Source of the DNA: Macrosoma leucophasiata
Taxonomy: Eukaryota > Arthropoda > Insecta > Lepidoptera > Hedylidae
DNA: 64,000 bases
NCBI GenBank assembly: GCA_036365455.1
Contig: JAWQUS010000020.1
Location: 4,189,001-4,253,000, forward strand
Direction: 5' to 3'
Shown in pieces: positions 45,710 to 57,345 of the stretch. Made by a program: the position numbers and the translations under genes. Below the pieces are notes generated by a model. That model was not told the origin of the DNA. It made no database searches and saw only the letters and a program-made list of their open reading frames with translations. Position 1 is the stretch's first letter; every line of letters begins with the position of its first letter.

Positions 45710-48700
45710 TCAAGCGAGTTTATTCTTATCAATCTCCAATGTTTGCTTGAGCACACCACCGAGTATAAACTCTGTGGAGACGATGGTAGCGCCGCGTTTC
45801 TTGAGGCCCGTCCACAGATTCTTGTCCATGGGTGAGGATACGCATATCCACTGTGAACCACCCTCTCGCCATTGTCCGCCCGAACACTCCACTATTACTG
45901 TGAACAAATAGGCATTATCAGTACAGTACAAAGAAGTATGTTGACTGATGAATCGTGGACATACAGGATAAAAAGTACAAGGTGACTGCATGGTGAATCG
46001 TGGACATACAGGGTAAAAAAGTACAAAGTGACGGGTGAATCGTGGACATACAGGATAAAAAAGTACATGGTGACTGATGAATCGTGGACATACAGGATAA
46101 AAAGGTACAAGGTGACTGGTGAATCGTGGACATACAGGATAAAAAAGTACATGGTGACTGATGAATCGTGGACATACAGGATAAAAAAGTACATGGTGAC
46201 TGGTGAATTGTGGACATACAGGATAAAAAAGAACATGGTGACTGGTGAATCACGGACATACAGGGTAAAAAAAAGTGTCTGCATGGTGAATTGTGGACAT
46301 ACAGGTTAAAAAAGTACAAGGTGACTGCATGGTGAATCGTGGACATACAGGGTAAAAAAAGTACTAGGTGACTGGTGAATCGTGTACATACAGGATAAAA
46401 AGGTACAAGGTGACTGATGAATCACGGGACAACAGTACTAACATTTCATCTCAGCTGCGTTGGGCATGACGCTGGGCGTAGACGACACGGTGTAGCCCCT
46501 CAGGAAGTTCCGTTTGCTCACCAACGACCGCTCCAGATTGAACTGGAATCGTTTCTCTGTTGCCTCGTCCTTTATCAAGTACAGCCATGGATCTAGAAAT
46601 TATATAGTTTTGGTAATGTTTAGTTAAGAATTTTTATTGTGCAATATATACATATTTGAAGCGCGCATGGCCCGGCGGCTGGTGTAGATCATAAACGATC
46701 TACTCGGTTAAGCACTACGGGCGCGGTCGAGTAGTGTGATGGGTGACCGCTAGTGGCAAATTAAATGCGCGTTTCCGTGCTTCGGAGGGCACGTTAAGCC
46801 GTCGGTCCCAGTTGCTATCGCTAGATAGCAGTCGTTAAACCTTGTTGGAGGCCTTATGGGCGGTTTGAAAACATCCGACACCGGGTTGGCCACTAACCCA
46901 CCTACCTCCATCAATCCGCATTGGAGCAGCGTGGTGGAGTAAGCTCCAGGCCTCCCCCCAAAAAGGGGAGAGACTCGTGCCCAGCAGTGGGACGTATAAT
47001 GGGTTGCCATTATTACTATTATATACATATTTAATATTATGAATAAATATATTTTTAGTAGAAAACTTTTGTCGTCAAACATCAGCATTGCTGTTTACAG
47101 TACTCAGCAATAAATCAATATTAAACATCAAGCTTAACAGAGACTTCGGATAATTTCGGCTCTGGAGAGCACTATCTCTTTCACACACAACCTATGAAAC
47201 GTTTGTCGACCTTTTTCATTTGTCACCAATACCGGACTATAAGTGCTTACGTGGGCAGTGTGCAGCAGACTTCAGCAGAGTGTGCAGCTCTACGAACTCG
47301 TAACTAGCCGATTGTCTTTTTCCTAAGCTTGATGTGCAATATTTCTCGACGGGTACTATACCAATCGTCGGCATTGGGACATGACGACCCCACCGCCCAC
47401 TAGCGGAGAAATGTTCTTCCACTTGAAGACAATTCTTCCACTAGCGCAGTCAACCGAACAATGGCGGTCAAACCATTCCAATAGGGCAGTAGTAAAAAAA
47501 ACATCGCGGGATGGGCAGCAACATCTCGCGATAAAACTACCGTCAATGCGATCGCCGATCCGCCTGCCAAGCGTGGCGAAATGACGCACAACACTGTTGT
47601 GGACGTCTTTGGGGAAGGCTTTGACCAGCCTGCACGCTTTCGGCTGGAATGATGACTATACCTAATTAAAAACAGCGTTTTATTTTGTTGTTTCTTTCTT
47701 TCACTAGGCAGTTCGGAGACCATGAAATAAGTAACGAAATAGACCTTTTCAGTGGTTCTGTAGCCTCAATTAAGCATAAACATAAAAATTTTTAACTTTT
47801 TTCTAGATTAAATATAAAATAAAATAAGATAAATAAGTATGGTACACTACAAATGAGCATGTAAGATTCACATCTAGCAGGTGTCAGTCAAAGATCTTTT
47901 TAGTTTATAGGCATTATTTCAATTTGTCAACAGAAATGATTGTACATCAGTTTTGTGAATTACAATTAAAAAAAAAAAGTAATGATCCTCCCTAATTAAA
48001 ATTGGCTCACCGACGATCATGTTAGTATCAGCGCACGCCTGCACCCAGTTGGGGCCCACGATGGGGCGGCCGAGGCCCACCGCACATAGAAGCTTGAAGG
48101 TGCGCTTTATCTGCAACGTCAGCACCACCGTACAAGCTTTCACGTCCGATACTATCACTGCACCTGGAAGATTTTTAGAACGAAGTTCTTTAGAAATAAA
48201 TCATGTTTATTCAGACAACATGCAAATCATGGTTCTATGTATTGATTTTTACAAAAATAAATATGATCTTGAGAATTTCTAGAATAATTTGTTGGGACGG
48301 CGTTTAGAAGTGACGACCCTATCTCACAAGCGGAAGAATTTTCTTCTAATCGAAGATAATTTTTCCAATGATCCAATCAGACAACCAAACGATAGTGGTC
48401 AAAACATACCAATATGGCGGTAGTAAGTGCAACGCAAGATGGACAGCAGGGTCCTGCAACTACCGCTACTGCGATTACCAATCCGCATGCGTGGTGATAG
48501 TTATGGCATATCCCCCTTATAGGTAGGCTTTGGTTCAGAGGATATCTTTCGGTTGATACGATGATGCCATTTATTTATAAAACAAAAATGCTACTTACAG
48601 CTCCATCCATCTTAAACTTTAAATTTTATCTTTTGGAGAAGTAGAAATATTTTTAACATCGACATATCATGTTTTTTTTCAATCAACTTGCATAAAAAAT

Positions 48701-51700
48701 ATTCTAAATAAAATGAAACTTACCTAACTTTTCAAGCTTGACTTTCACTTCTTCACATGGGAATGCCGTGAATAACACGTGTTGAGTACGATTGGTCCTC
48801 GCGGGAGTAGCTCTCAAAGACAAATTATTTACATTTGCCGATCTGGTCTTTTTCGCATCTTCACGCCCAATATCGTATGAGGCCGGCCTCTTCACACCTT
48901 GAGGCGAATCTACGCCGGATTCTGCAGATATATTATATACAGTACTCTGTTCATGATTACTATCTTTGTTTCGCTTTGAGTTACTGTGTCTAGACTTAAT
49001 TTTAACTTTTATTATCGATTCATTATCTTTTTTATTCGTCTTTTGCCGTTTGCTGCGTCTCACTTCCAATTCTTTCTCTGGGGATGATTCCACTTTTTCT
49101 TTTCTTTTGTTATTTTGCTGCCGTGTTTCTTTTTTTTCATCATTTATTCTCTCTTTTTCGGGAGAAATAGACCTCTTATCATTCTTATTTTCTTCTAACT
49201 TGCGTCTTCTCGAACTGCGCATACTTCTCGGTTCTTTTGTTAAATGTGGATCTGTTGATATGTTTGATACCATTGATTGATTTGAAGTTTCACTGCTTTC
49301 GGCTTTGACTGATTTATTCTTCCTTGATCTTCTTTCCTTGCTTTCTTTGCTGATGTGATTTTGAGATTCTTTGGATTTTGTATGTTTTTCAGCAGTGTGT
49401 TTATCTATTTTATGACTGTTATGTGGTTCTTTGAATTTATTTTTATCGTTATTTTTTTCTGATTCTTCATCCTTCTTTTTATCTTTAAGCCCATCTGTAT
49501 AAATGTCGTCGTTTTTTACTCTGCTGATATTTTTGTGACTTTTATGTAGCAGTTGGTAACCTTGATTATTTTCATTGTTTACATTTTTTACTTTCTCGAT
49601 TTCATTTTCTTTTATTTTGTCTACGTGTTTTTTACTTTCTGTACATTGACCGTTCTCATTTTTCGGTTTACCATTTTTATTTCTTAGTCTTGATATATTT
49701 TCCGATATAATATCATTATTAATATTATCTTCTTGTTCTGTAAGATATTTTGACTTCAATATATTTTTTGTATTTTTCTTTGAAGGTTCATCACTATCTT
49801 GTATTTTTGATGTTGGTTTTCTAACTCGCGTAATAATTCTTGTAGGTAATGATTCGGCATCAAATTTCTTGGTCAAATCAAGTTTAACATCATTCGATTT
49901 CTTCCTCTTCTTCTTTTTAAATAGAATAGGCGTACATTGTTCCGAATCTTGCTCAGTTTCAGATTCACTGGATGATTCCGTAACAAGCGTTCTTGAAGTG
50001 ATTGAGACACTAGTTTTTATCTCTTGACTATTTGGTAATTCGATATCCATAAAGCCCATACGTGTCTTTTTTGGTGTAATTTCTATATCAGAACCATCAC
50101 TTGGCGCCTTTTTTAATGGAGCTACGTCAATATCTATGCCAATGACTTCTCTTATTTGACTATTAGAGAGATTTGAAACAAACTTATTCACTTTATCCTC
50201 TCCTTCGCTGCTTTCTGAAGATCGATTTAAAGGTGAATATTTTACAATATTCATTTTTTGACCAATTTTGTGCGTAGTTAATATGGTATCAGGAGAAAAA
50301 GTTACTTGTGTACATAAATCATCATGCACCTCTTGAGTTGAAGCATAATATTTGTCATCTTCGTCATCTAAAACGATTATTTCTTTTTGGATTTTAACAG
50401 GCTTTGTTTTAAGAATATCTTTTCTTTTCACTTTAATAGGCGACTGTAAAGGAATTTTGAAAGGGCTATTTTGTATGTTTTCAGGAATCTTTTGCGTCAA
50501 CGCATCTTCGACACATTCTTCACTTTTAGCTTCTTCTTCAACTATAACCTGTGTAGGTAAATCTTCGAAAATAACATTTTTTTCATCAGGACATACATTA
50601 GGCGATAAGACGTCATCAATTATTTGTGTTTGTAAATCTTCGAAATTAACATTTTTAGTTTCTGCACTGAATGATCCAGCCTTGCCAACATTACTTGTTT
50701 TAACCGCATCTTCATCATCTTTACAATCAGTTACATCATCATCGTGTTTTCGATCAATCGTAGTTTTTGAAGATATATTTTTATTCTCTTCAAATACATC
50801 ATCTTCACAATCTGTCACATCTTCATCAACTGCCTTTTCCGTTTGTTTAGATAAGACCTCAATCTTTTGTGTTTGAACATCAAACAAGTCTTCTTCGCAG
50901 TCGGTTAGATCATCATCTCTAGTCTTAGCAATCATATCTTGAGTAAGCACATTACTACTATCTTCACAATCAGTTGAAGAATCAGAATTCAGACGTCTAT
51001 TTCTATTACATGTTTTTGATTCTAACTCAATCACATTGTTTTTTTCTGCATGTTGGATACTGGATTGTGGTGATACGAAATCAAGATGCGGTAATAGGGG
51101 CAACAAAATATTCTGAGATTCAAAATTATCTTCAAAATCTTCATGGTCAATATCATCAAACAGAATATCATCATCAGAAGTGTTTTCTTTATTAGATGTG
51201 TTATTACTATCACCCCCAGCTTTACTTTCAATACTTTCTTTATTTTTGGGTACCAAATTTTGTGTTTCAGCATTAAATATACTGGTATCGTTTTCTTTAT
51301 TAGCTGCAAATAGATTAAACTGCATTTCATGTTGATTTTGTATTTTACATACTTCAGGTAAATGATCAGGGGTTATTTGTGTCTCTGAATTATAAATTGT
51401 TTGTGATTTTTCTAAATTGTTAGGTATTTGTGTGTTGGCGTCATATATAGAATCATTACTTGTATTCACACCAGGCATTTGAGTATTCATTTCATGTATT
51501 TTGTTTTCAGCCAATACAGTTTCAGCAGATTTAACAGATATTACAGAATCGTCCAGGGTCTCAGAACTGTTTAGTTGTGAATTGAATGAGTCAGATTTTT
51601 TAGAAGAACTCCAAAACACATTATCTATTTTTTTCGAACCAACTGGTTGAATTGCTATTGTTCTTCCACTCGATTTGATGAAATTATTATTTGGACTTTT

Positions 51701-54700
51701 GAATTTGTTTTTGTCATTTGCTTGTGATGAAACAATGAATGACTCTTCCTGAAAAATAATAATATTCCCTAATTGAATCATTGGATAAACACTAATAAAG
51801 TGAATACTAAAAAAGTAATCAGCAATGTCACACACCTACTTAAATATTTGAAGTCTTTAAAAACACTAGCTGCACAATTGTTTTTTAAATTAGAATTTAC
51901 TGGTGGTAGAGTTCTAAGTGTAGGAGCTCGAGGGCGTAGGCACTGCATTACCTATTTAATCTATCTGCCGCGAAATGCTTCAGCACTGTCGTATTCCAGT
52001 TAGATGGTGATGTATGGCCCCGTAATAACTTTCATGAGACATAACACCTTAGGTGCCAGGGTTGGCAACACATCTGAATATTGAACTCTGGTTTTTGTGT
52101 CGATGTCTATAAGCTCCAGTCATCACTTAACATCTATGTCAACTGCATGCCTCATTGCCTTACCTTACCTTACCTTGTTACCTTAGTAACATAAGAAAAA
52201 CGAAAATTAACTTGTCCTTTCTCAAATTCAAACTATGAAATAATACATTTCGTCAATCTACTTGGTTCTAGTTAAATAGTGTAAGGGTAAGAAACACTAA
52301 CCCCCTTATTCATAAACGCATTTTAGCTAAAGTGTTGCTAATTTCTTTGTCTTTTTCTATCCTGCACATTTGACAATGCAACTGACAAAGACAAAGAATT
52401 CTATTGCTAAAACGTATCTAATGTATGTTTATGAATAAGGGGGCAAGATTACTATCAAATATGACACTTACTCTGTCGCTAACATCAGGCGACTCAGGTA
52501 CAGTAGTGACAGCAGCATGATTAAGTTTGGAGATATGTTTTGTTTGCACTGGGGTTTCCGGCACCTCAATAGCTTGAGTCATGGGCAAGTCACATTCATC
52601 TTCAAACAATCTGAATACACCAAACACTTGGCCGAATTGCACTGTATCTCCATTCTTTAATGGATGAGGAATATATGCCATTAACGTTTTCTAAAAAATA
52701 AGATTATCTTTTAACATATACAATAAATCTCTATTTATCTATATATATAAAAATCTAATGCAGTTCGTTAGTCTCGCTAAAACTCGTGAACGGGTGGACC
52801 GATTTGGCTAATTTTGGTCTTGAATGATTTTCGGAAGTCCAGGGAAGGTTTAAATGGTAACAAAAGATTCGGACGAATTGAGAACCTCCTCCTTTTTTCG
52901 AAGTCGGTTAAATATGAAGAAATTGAAGGGATACAGTAAAAACCACAATTTTATTTTCCCATACAAATAGTCCGTATCTATCAAACCTTTAACACATTAT
53001 TTCATTCTGAGGTAATACAAAGTTTGCCAGGTCAGCTAGTATACAATATATAGAATATCACTGTTTATTTTAATATTATGGATATTACAAATTTTCAAGA
53101 TCTACTTACATTTTCCAATTTTGTTTTATTTGCAGAATCCAAGTCCATGAGCATAAACTCATTTTTGTTGAGAATATTTATGACAGCATGTTGTCTAGAG
53201 ATTGACTGCAAAGAAACATTCAAACCGACCGATTATTAACGACCCAGTTAGACCAGCGGTGTGAGATGACCCTTTGATTTGAAGGGTTGCCGGTTCGATC
53301 CTTACACAGGGACAAATATTTGTATGGGCTACAAATATTTGTTTTGAGTCTGGGTGTTTGTGTATGTGTACGTATACAACGGCACCCACAACACAGGTTA
53401 ATATTATGCCTTATGTGGGGCTGTGAATGTTAGCATATATTTTTTTTAATTATGATGTTATCAACAATATAAAGTACTAATAGTAAATATAGAAGTAAGT
53501 AGAAGAAAGCACCAAAATGGGTCTACAAATGAATGCTGACAAAATCAAGATCATAACAAACAGTCTATGTATACCAATTAACATTAAAGGGAAAAAATAT
53601 AGAATATGCCAACACGTACATATACCTAAGTAAACAGATTTCATTCAGAAATAACAAAGAAGAGGTGGAGAAGAGCCAAAATAACCTGGAAGAAATTTTG
53701 GTCCCAGAAAGAAATCTTAAAAGGAAGGTATAAATTACAAAAGATAGTGCTGGATACATGTATTCTACCTAGTCTCCTGTATGGCTGCCAAACTTGGACT
53801 CTCACCAATAAAGAAAGACATAAACTAAGAACGATTCAAAGAGCGATGTAGAGAAGTATTCTTGGCATAAACAGAACACAGAAAATTAGAAGTGAAGACA
53901 TAAGAAAAAGAATAGACATACAAGATGCGCTCACCCAAGCCCTGAAACTTAAATGGCAATGGGCCGGTCATATAGCTCGTATGAAAGATGATAGATGGAC
54001 TGTACTGGCCACCAAATTGAAAGGGAAACAAAGGGTTGGTCAACCATACAAGAGATGGCTGGGGTAATAGGGAAGAAATGACTCCAATATGCCCAGAAAC
54101 ATGACAGGTGGAGCAAGCTGGAGGAGGCCTACACCCAAAGAGGGGTCCAAATCTAATCTAAACACTTAAACTATTTGTAATTTTTATTTGTATTTTAATA
54201 GATGGCCTAATAGATTTGGAATAAATGGCCTAATTATCAAATTCATTATCAATATTAAATATTATAGTATGAAAGGGGGAGCCCTTTTTAACCAATACTT
54301 TTGACTTTAGAAAGAAATCAATTTATAATGTATGTAGTATGGATTTTAAGGATGTGATGAAGTGATCTTATTCATTCCAAGGCATACGGATTAGACAGAG
54401 AGGATAGAGCACAAAACACTTGTAATGTATGTGCTGACTTATCACCATACATGATGTTATTCACAACAGATTGAAATTTATTGTGTTCAAACCATTGCAT
54501 ATTTAAAAACACTACATGCACAGTTCACAAGTATTACAAATTCAAGAAACAAAGACAAGTGAAACTTACATTCAAATTCAAGACAATATTGCATGTTTGG
54601 GGATCTCTTCCTATCTTGTTAGGTCCCTTCTTCACTACATATTTTGCACCACATATTCCCAAAAAACCAATCTGAAAATGTATAATTATATATTAAGAAT

Positions 54701-54891
54701 ATGTAATAAAAGGATTATAGATTTTTTTTTGTGAATTTTCTTTTGGTGTGCAATAAAGTGTATTTATTATTATTATTAAAACTAGCCGGCATTAAAGTGT
54801 AAACAATCGAAACTACCTCGTCCAAGCTGCTCCTTTCCAGCTGACTCTCACACAGTTCTTGTGTACATTCAAGACGTTGCGTACACTCCAT
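45710..54891 (-). CDS. MDC1: MDC1/mu2-like mediator of the DNA damage checkpoint (FHA + tandem BRCT), 8 exons
   Basis: Exons, in order of transcription: 54891-54817, 54671-54570, 53205-53110, 52690-52472, 51748-48724, 48163-48011, 46592-46443, 45897-45710. All are GT..AG and in phase, giving 1335 aa. MDC1 binds gamma-H2AX at DNA breaks and recruits repair factors. The FHA domain at about 26-125 contains IGRDPQTCNIVLNLN, SRQHAVI and NKT. The large acidic and basic middle comes from one 3-kb exon rich in TQ sites, with four TDCED-like repeats (separate entry). The tandem BRCT at about 1150-1335 shows VLFT (T1158), RTFKLLCAVG (K1196), FLRGY..TPSV and EFILGGVLKQ, which align with the human MDC1 BRCT pair and keep its phosphoserine-binding Thr and Lys. 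Drosophila MU2 is the functional relative. Confidence 0.92.
45943..46432. repeat. Minisatellite, about 11.5 units of 42 bp, last intron of the MDC1-like gene
   Basis: The unit contains GTGGACATACAGG, then a run of A, GTACA and GGTGACTG. Units differ by point changes and small indels near the A-run. It nearly fills intron 7 (45898-46442). Because 42 is a multiple of 3, two - strand frames stay open by chance; they are not coding (see rejected). Confidence 0.9.
46661..47020 (+). repeat. 5S rRNA-derived SINE, best copy
   Basis: It contains GGTTAAGCACTACGGGCGCG and GTGTGATGGGTGACCGC, close to the 5S rRNA internal promoter region. These are followed by CCGTGCTTCGGAGGGCACGT, and a tail with GCCCAGCAGTGGGACGT. 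In intron 6 of the MDC1-like gene. Confidence 0.7.
47098..47358. mobile_element. Tc1/mariner-type MITE (CAGTAC family)
   Basis: Starts CAGTACTCAGCAATAAATCA, ends GATGTGCAATATTTCTCGAC..GTACTA, flanked by TA on both sides. Inverted relative to 39919-40170 in its interior. Confidence 0.7.
47365..47660. repeat. Dispersed repeat with CGTGGCGAAATGACGCAC
   Basis: Shares CTGCCAAGCGTGGC, GGACGTCTTTGGGGAAGGCT and CAGCAACATC blocks with 36545-36700 and 48290-48570. LINE-tail-like. Confidence 0.5.
48290..48570. repeat. Dispersed repeat related to 47365-47660
   Basis: GACGACCCTATCTCACAAGC, AATATGGCGGTAGTAAGTG and TCTTTCGGTTGATACGATGA follow the same order as in the other copy. In intron 5 of the MDC1-like gene. 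Confidence 0.5.
50711..50979 (-). other. Four acidic TDCED-type repeats in the MDC1-like protein
   Basis: Residues about 422-510 carry STDCED, LTDCEED, VTDCEDD and VTDCKDD at spacings of about 22-30 residues. They are embedded in Asp/Glu and interleaved with TQ motifs. Thr followed by acidic residues is a CK2 consensus. In vertebrate MDC1, phosphorylated SDTD repeats in the same inter-domain region bind NBS1. The functional match is inferred. Confidence 0.7.
51899..52195 (+). repeat. ACTGGTGGTAG-family retroposon in MDC1-like intron 4
   Basis: ACTGGTGGTAGAGTTCTAAG to the CATGCCTCATTGCC end, with a CCTTA microsatellite at 52163-52190 in place of a clean A tail. Confidence 0.65.
52301..52443. 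mobile_element. MITE (CCCCCTTATTCATAAACG), complete
   Basis: 143 bp with ends CCCCCTTATTCATAAACG and TGTTTATGAATAAGGGGG. It ends 28 bp from the donor of exon 4 of the MDC1-like gene. Confidence 0.85.
52738..53039 (+). mobile_element. Small Helitron-like element between FHA exons
   Basis: Begins A|TCTATATATATAAAAATC and ends GCCAGGTCAGCTAG|T, matching TC..CTAG termini between A and T. No terminal inverted repeats and no coding. It fills most of intron 3. Confidence 0.5.
53235..53435 (+). repeat. tRNA-derived SINE (TTAGACCAGCGGTGTG type)
   Basis: AGTTAGACCAGCGGTGTGAG (A box), GCCGGTTCGATCCTTAC (B box), tail with GAGTCTGGGTGTTTGTGTAT. Starts 30 bp from an FHA exon. Confidence 0.75.
53500..54170 (+). 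mobile_element. RTE-like LINE C-terminal fragment
   Basis: It encodes QTWTLTNKERHKLRTIQRAM, ILGINRTQKIRSEDIRKRID and KLKWQWAGHIARMKDDRWT, characteristic of the post-RT region of RTE LINEs. Stops and frameshifts are present. In intron 2 of the MDC1-like gene. Confidence 0.85.
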
Positions 54892-55096
54892 CTTTATACC
54901 TAGTTATTCCATGGCTACAATATATTTATAATAATACGTTTTTTAGCTTCCAGCATCAAATAAATCGAAAATATTAAACATACACAAAAACACACACAAC
55001 CGCGAAGTTGATTTTCTTTTTTTTTTTTAATTTGGCATTGGCAAAAGTGTTGCCAACTCCTTAAGTCATCATTATACATTCTTACTGGAAAATTAT

Positions 55097-55150
55097 CTTT
55101 GCGACTAAAAATATCGTACACCTTTGTGTACGATATTTTTAGTCGCAAAG
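55097..55150. repeat. Perfect hairpin upstream of the MDC1-like gene
   Basis: 25-bp arms (CTTTGCGACTAAAAATATCG..) around loop CTTT. It lies 206-259 bp upstream of the start codon at 54891, within the likely promoter or 5' UTR. Confidence 0.9.
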
Positions 55151-55424
55151 ACTATTGACAACATTTCAAATTTGACACGGCACTAAAAGAAAAATACCGT
55201 TTCTCTATTTTTCTTTTCTGAGTTCAAATACATATTTTTTGTATTTTTTTATTTCTTAATTTCGGTGAAAAAAAAATAAAACTGAAAAACATGTGATGAC
55301 GTCACTTATATGGTGGAATGAAGTAGTTACCATTGCTTATCTTTAGATGAAAACATTATTGTTACATACTCTGTGGCAAGATGTGTCAAATTGATACGGA
55401 TACGTCAATGTCAAAGTATAATTT

Positions 55425-55745
55425 TTTTTTTGTTATTATGGCATCGCTACTACGCACATTGCCAGTGTCAAGTAAAACGATATTTCGTATTTATTTATGC
55501 AGCGTCAAAGTTAGTATAATATCAAGTATATTAAGTAAGTATCAAGTATATAAGTTATCAAGTATAATATGTCAGTCAAGTGAGTTACAGTCAAGTTATT
55601 CGAGTAAAGCGATGGCTACTTTACCAGAACATTTACAATGAATTTTTGGAGGCGACCTGAAAGATCGTGTTTTCGCACTGTTATTCTATTTCACTATACA
55701 CGGGCACTGTAATAAACCCTTAACAAACAAAATGCCACCAACTTT
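55425..55745 (-). repeat. A-tailed retroposon (GCGATGCCAT family), 5'-truncated
   Basis: From the T-run and ATGGCATCGCTACTACGCAC to AAAATGCCACCAACTTTATT. Confidence 0.75.
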
Positions 55746-56079
55746 ATTCACTATGTTAGAGATTTATGAAATGAGCAGTTGTAATTATAATATTACTTGA
55801 TCAAAGGCGTTATAGTCTATAGCTGTCTCTTTGCCAAACGAAAAGAAAAAAAAACATTTTGTCATCTTATCAAAAAAATCACAGATATGTCCCAGGAAAA
55901 TTGTAACTTTATGGTCACCCTACTTAGAAAGAGACGGCCTGCCCCAGAGAGAGAGAGATATTTAGGTTTGCTTCAAATATGTATGGCTAGCGTGGTCTCC
56001 AAGCTTCAAGCTTCTTGTTCCAGACTAAATCGGAACAACCACTCGCGGCACTCGCCTGCCACATGCCACTAGGGATGGA

Positions 56080-56530
56080 TGAAACAATAACATTGAAGTA
56101 TCGATACTTTTAGTCGATACAGTATCGGTCGTCAAGTATCGATACTTACTCGTATCGAATGTAAGTAAGTATCGATACTTTTCAACCGATACTGAGTAGG
56201 TATTGATACTTACTCGTTTCGAATGGTGACTGTGAAATTATATGATTCAGCAAAAAAAAATTGTTTACTATGTATGCTTACTATGTATTTCTTTATCGAT
56301 ACTTTTTCGCACTCGTAAAAGGGTGTATGAAACCCAATAATAAAACCAGCGGCAGCGAGGATGCGTCCAAAATATTAATTTAAGATATGTAATTTGTTAA
56401 ACAAAGTATAGTACTCATATTTCTATACATATGAGTACTTTTGACCCTATGCGATACCTTGTTTCAAAGTATCGATGCTAAGAAGAAAAGTATCGAGTAT
56501 GTTCTTGTATTTACTCGTATCATGCCGTCC
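56080..56530. repeat. GTATCGATAC-rich tract
   Basis: The short motif GTATCGATACTT and its complement recur many times between 56098 and 56240 and again near 56470. Possibly transposon end sequence; unassigned. Confidence 0.45.
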
Positions 56531-56584
56531 CCTGTAGTCAAGCTGCTTTAAATGCTAAATCGTTGACTGGCGACACCCTTGGTG

Positions 56585-56924
56585 ATACTGACAGCGCTTC
56601 TGAACGAGAAAATAGTCAAATACCAGCTAAAAAAAGCGTCAAAACCAGAAGTGCCTGGAGGAATGGATGCTTAATAAAGAATACTGTGACTGGCTTCGTA
56701 AAGATAATATAATTAGAACTTATCTAAGGCATTATTATAATATTGATAATAGTTTTAGTGTTGAAATTAGTGTAATGAAACGCCACAAGGAAGGAAATAG
56801 ACACGGTAATTTTACCGTATTTCAAATTCAAGGTACAGCATCATTTGGGAAATCTACCGTAATTTTAGAAGATGTCTACAAATTGATTTCGGAGTTGGTA
56901 ATTGGTAACACTGATGTGAAGTGA
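56585..56924 (+). pseudogene. Possible transposon-derived coding relic
   Basis: An 85-codon open stretch (56667-56924) encodes KEYCDWLRKDNIIRTYLRHY and VMKRHKEGNRHGNFTVFQIQ. The composition looks coding but I recognise no family; upstream frames are broken. It ends 25 bp before a retroposon. Confidence 0.25.
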
Positions 56925-56948
56925 AGTGAAATAAGGGAATGACAGAGT

Positions 56949-57345
56949 TTTGGCGGGAACCTTGAAAGAGGCGTGTGGTGCTCTTATTTTATTTCATTTT
57001 CTTGGTGTATTTTTAAGTTATATTGAATAAAGTTTGGTGGCATTTTGTTTGATATAGGTTTATTACAGTGCCCGTGTATAGTGAAATAGAATAACAGTGC
57101 AAAAACACGACCTTTCAGGTTGCCTCCAAAACTTCATTGTAAATGTTCTGGTAAAGTAGCCATCGCTTTACTCGAATAACTTGACTGTAACTCACTTGAC
57201 TGACATATTATACTTGATAACTTATATACTTGCTACTTGCTTATATACTTGATGACTATATTATTAACTTTTACGCTGCTTAAATAAATATGAAATATCG
57301 TTTTACTTGACACTGGCAATATGCGTAATAGCGATGCCATAAAAA
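56949..57345 (+). repeat. A-tailed retroposon (GCGATGCCAT family), long copy
   Basis: GAGTTTTGGCGGGAACCTTG to AGCGATGCCATAAAAATTAA. It lies 350 bp upstream of the RS-protein start codon. Confidence 0.8.

Noticed and set aside
45895..46346. Two long open frames (129 and 142 codons) on the - strand with a 14-residue repeat such as YFFILYVHDS
   Set aside because: They are the 42-bp minisatellite read through; the period is a multiple of three. They lie in intron 7 of the MDC1-like gene, and read-through from exon 7 meets TAG at once.
45936..46440. CRISPR-like array of regularly spaced repeats
   Set aside because: Repeats are contiguous without unique spacers, and the context is a eukaryotic intron: it is a minisatellite.
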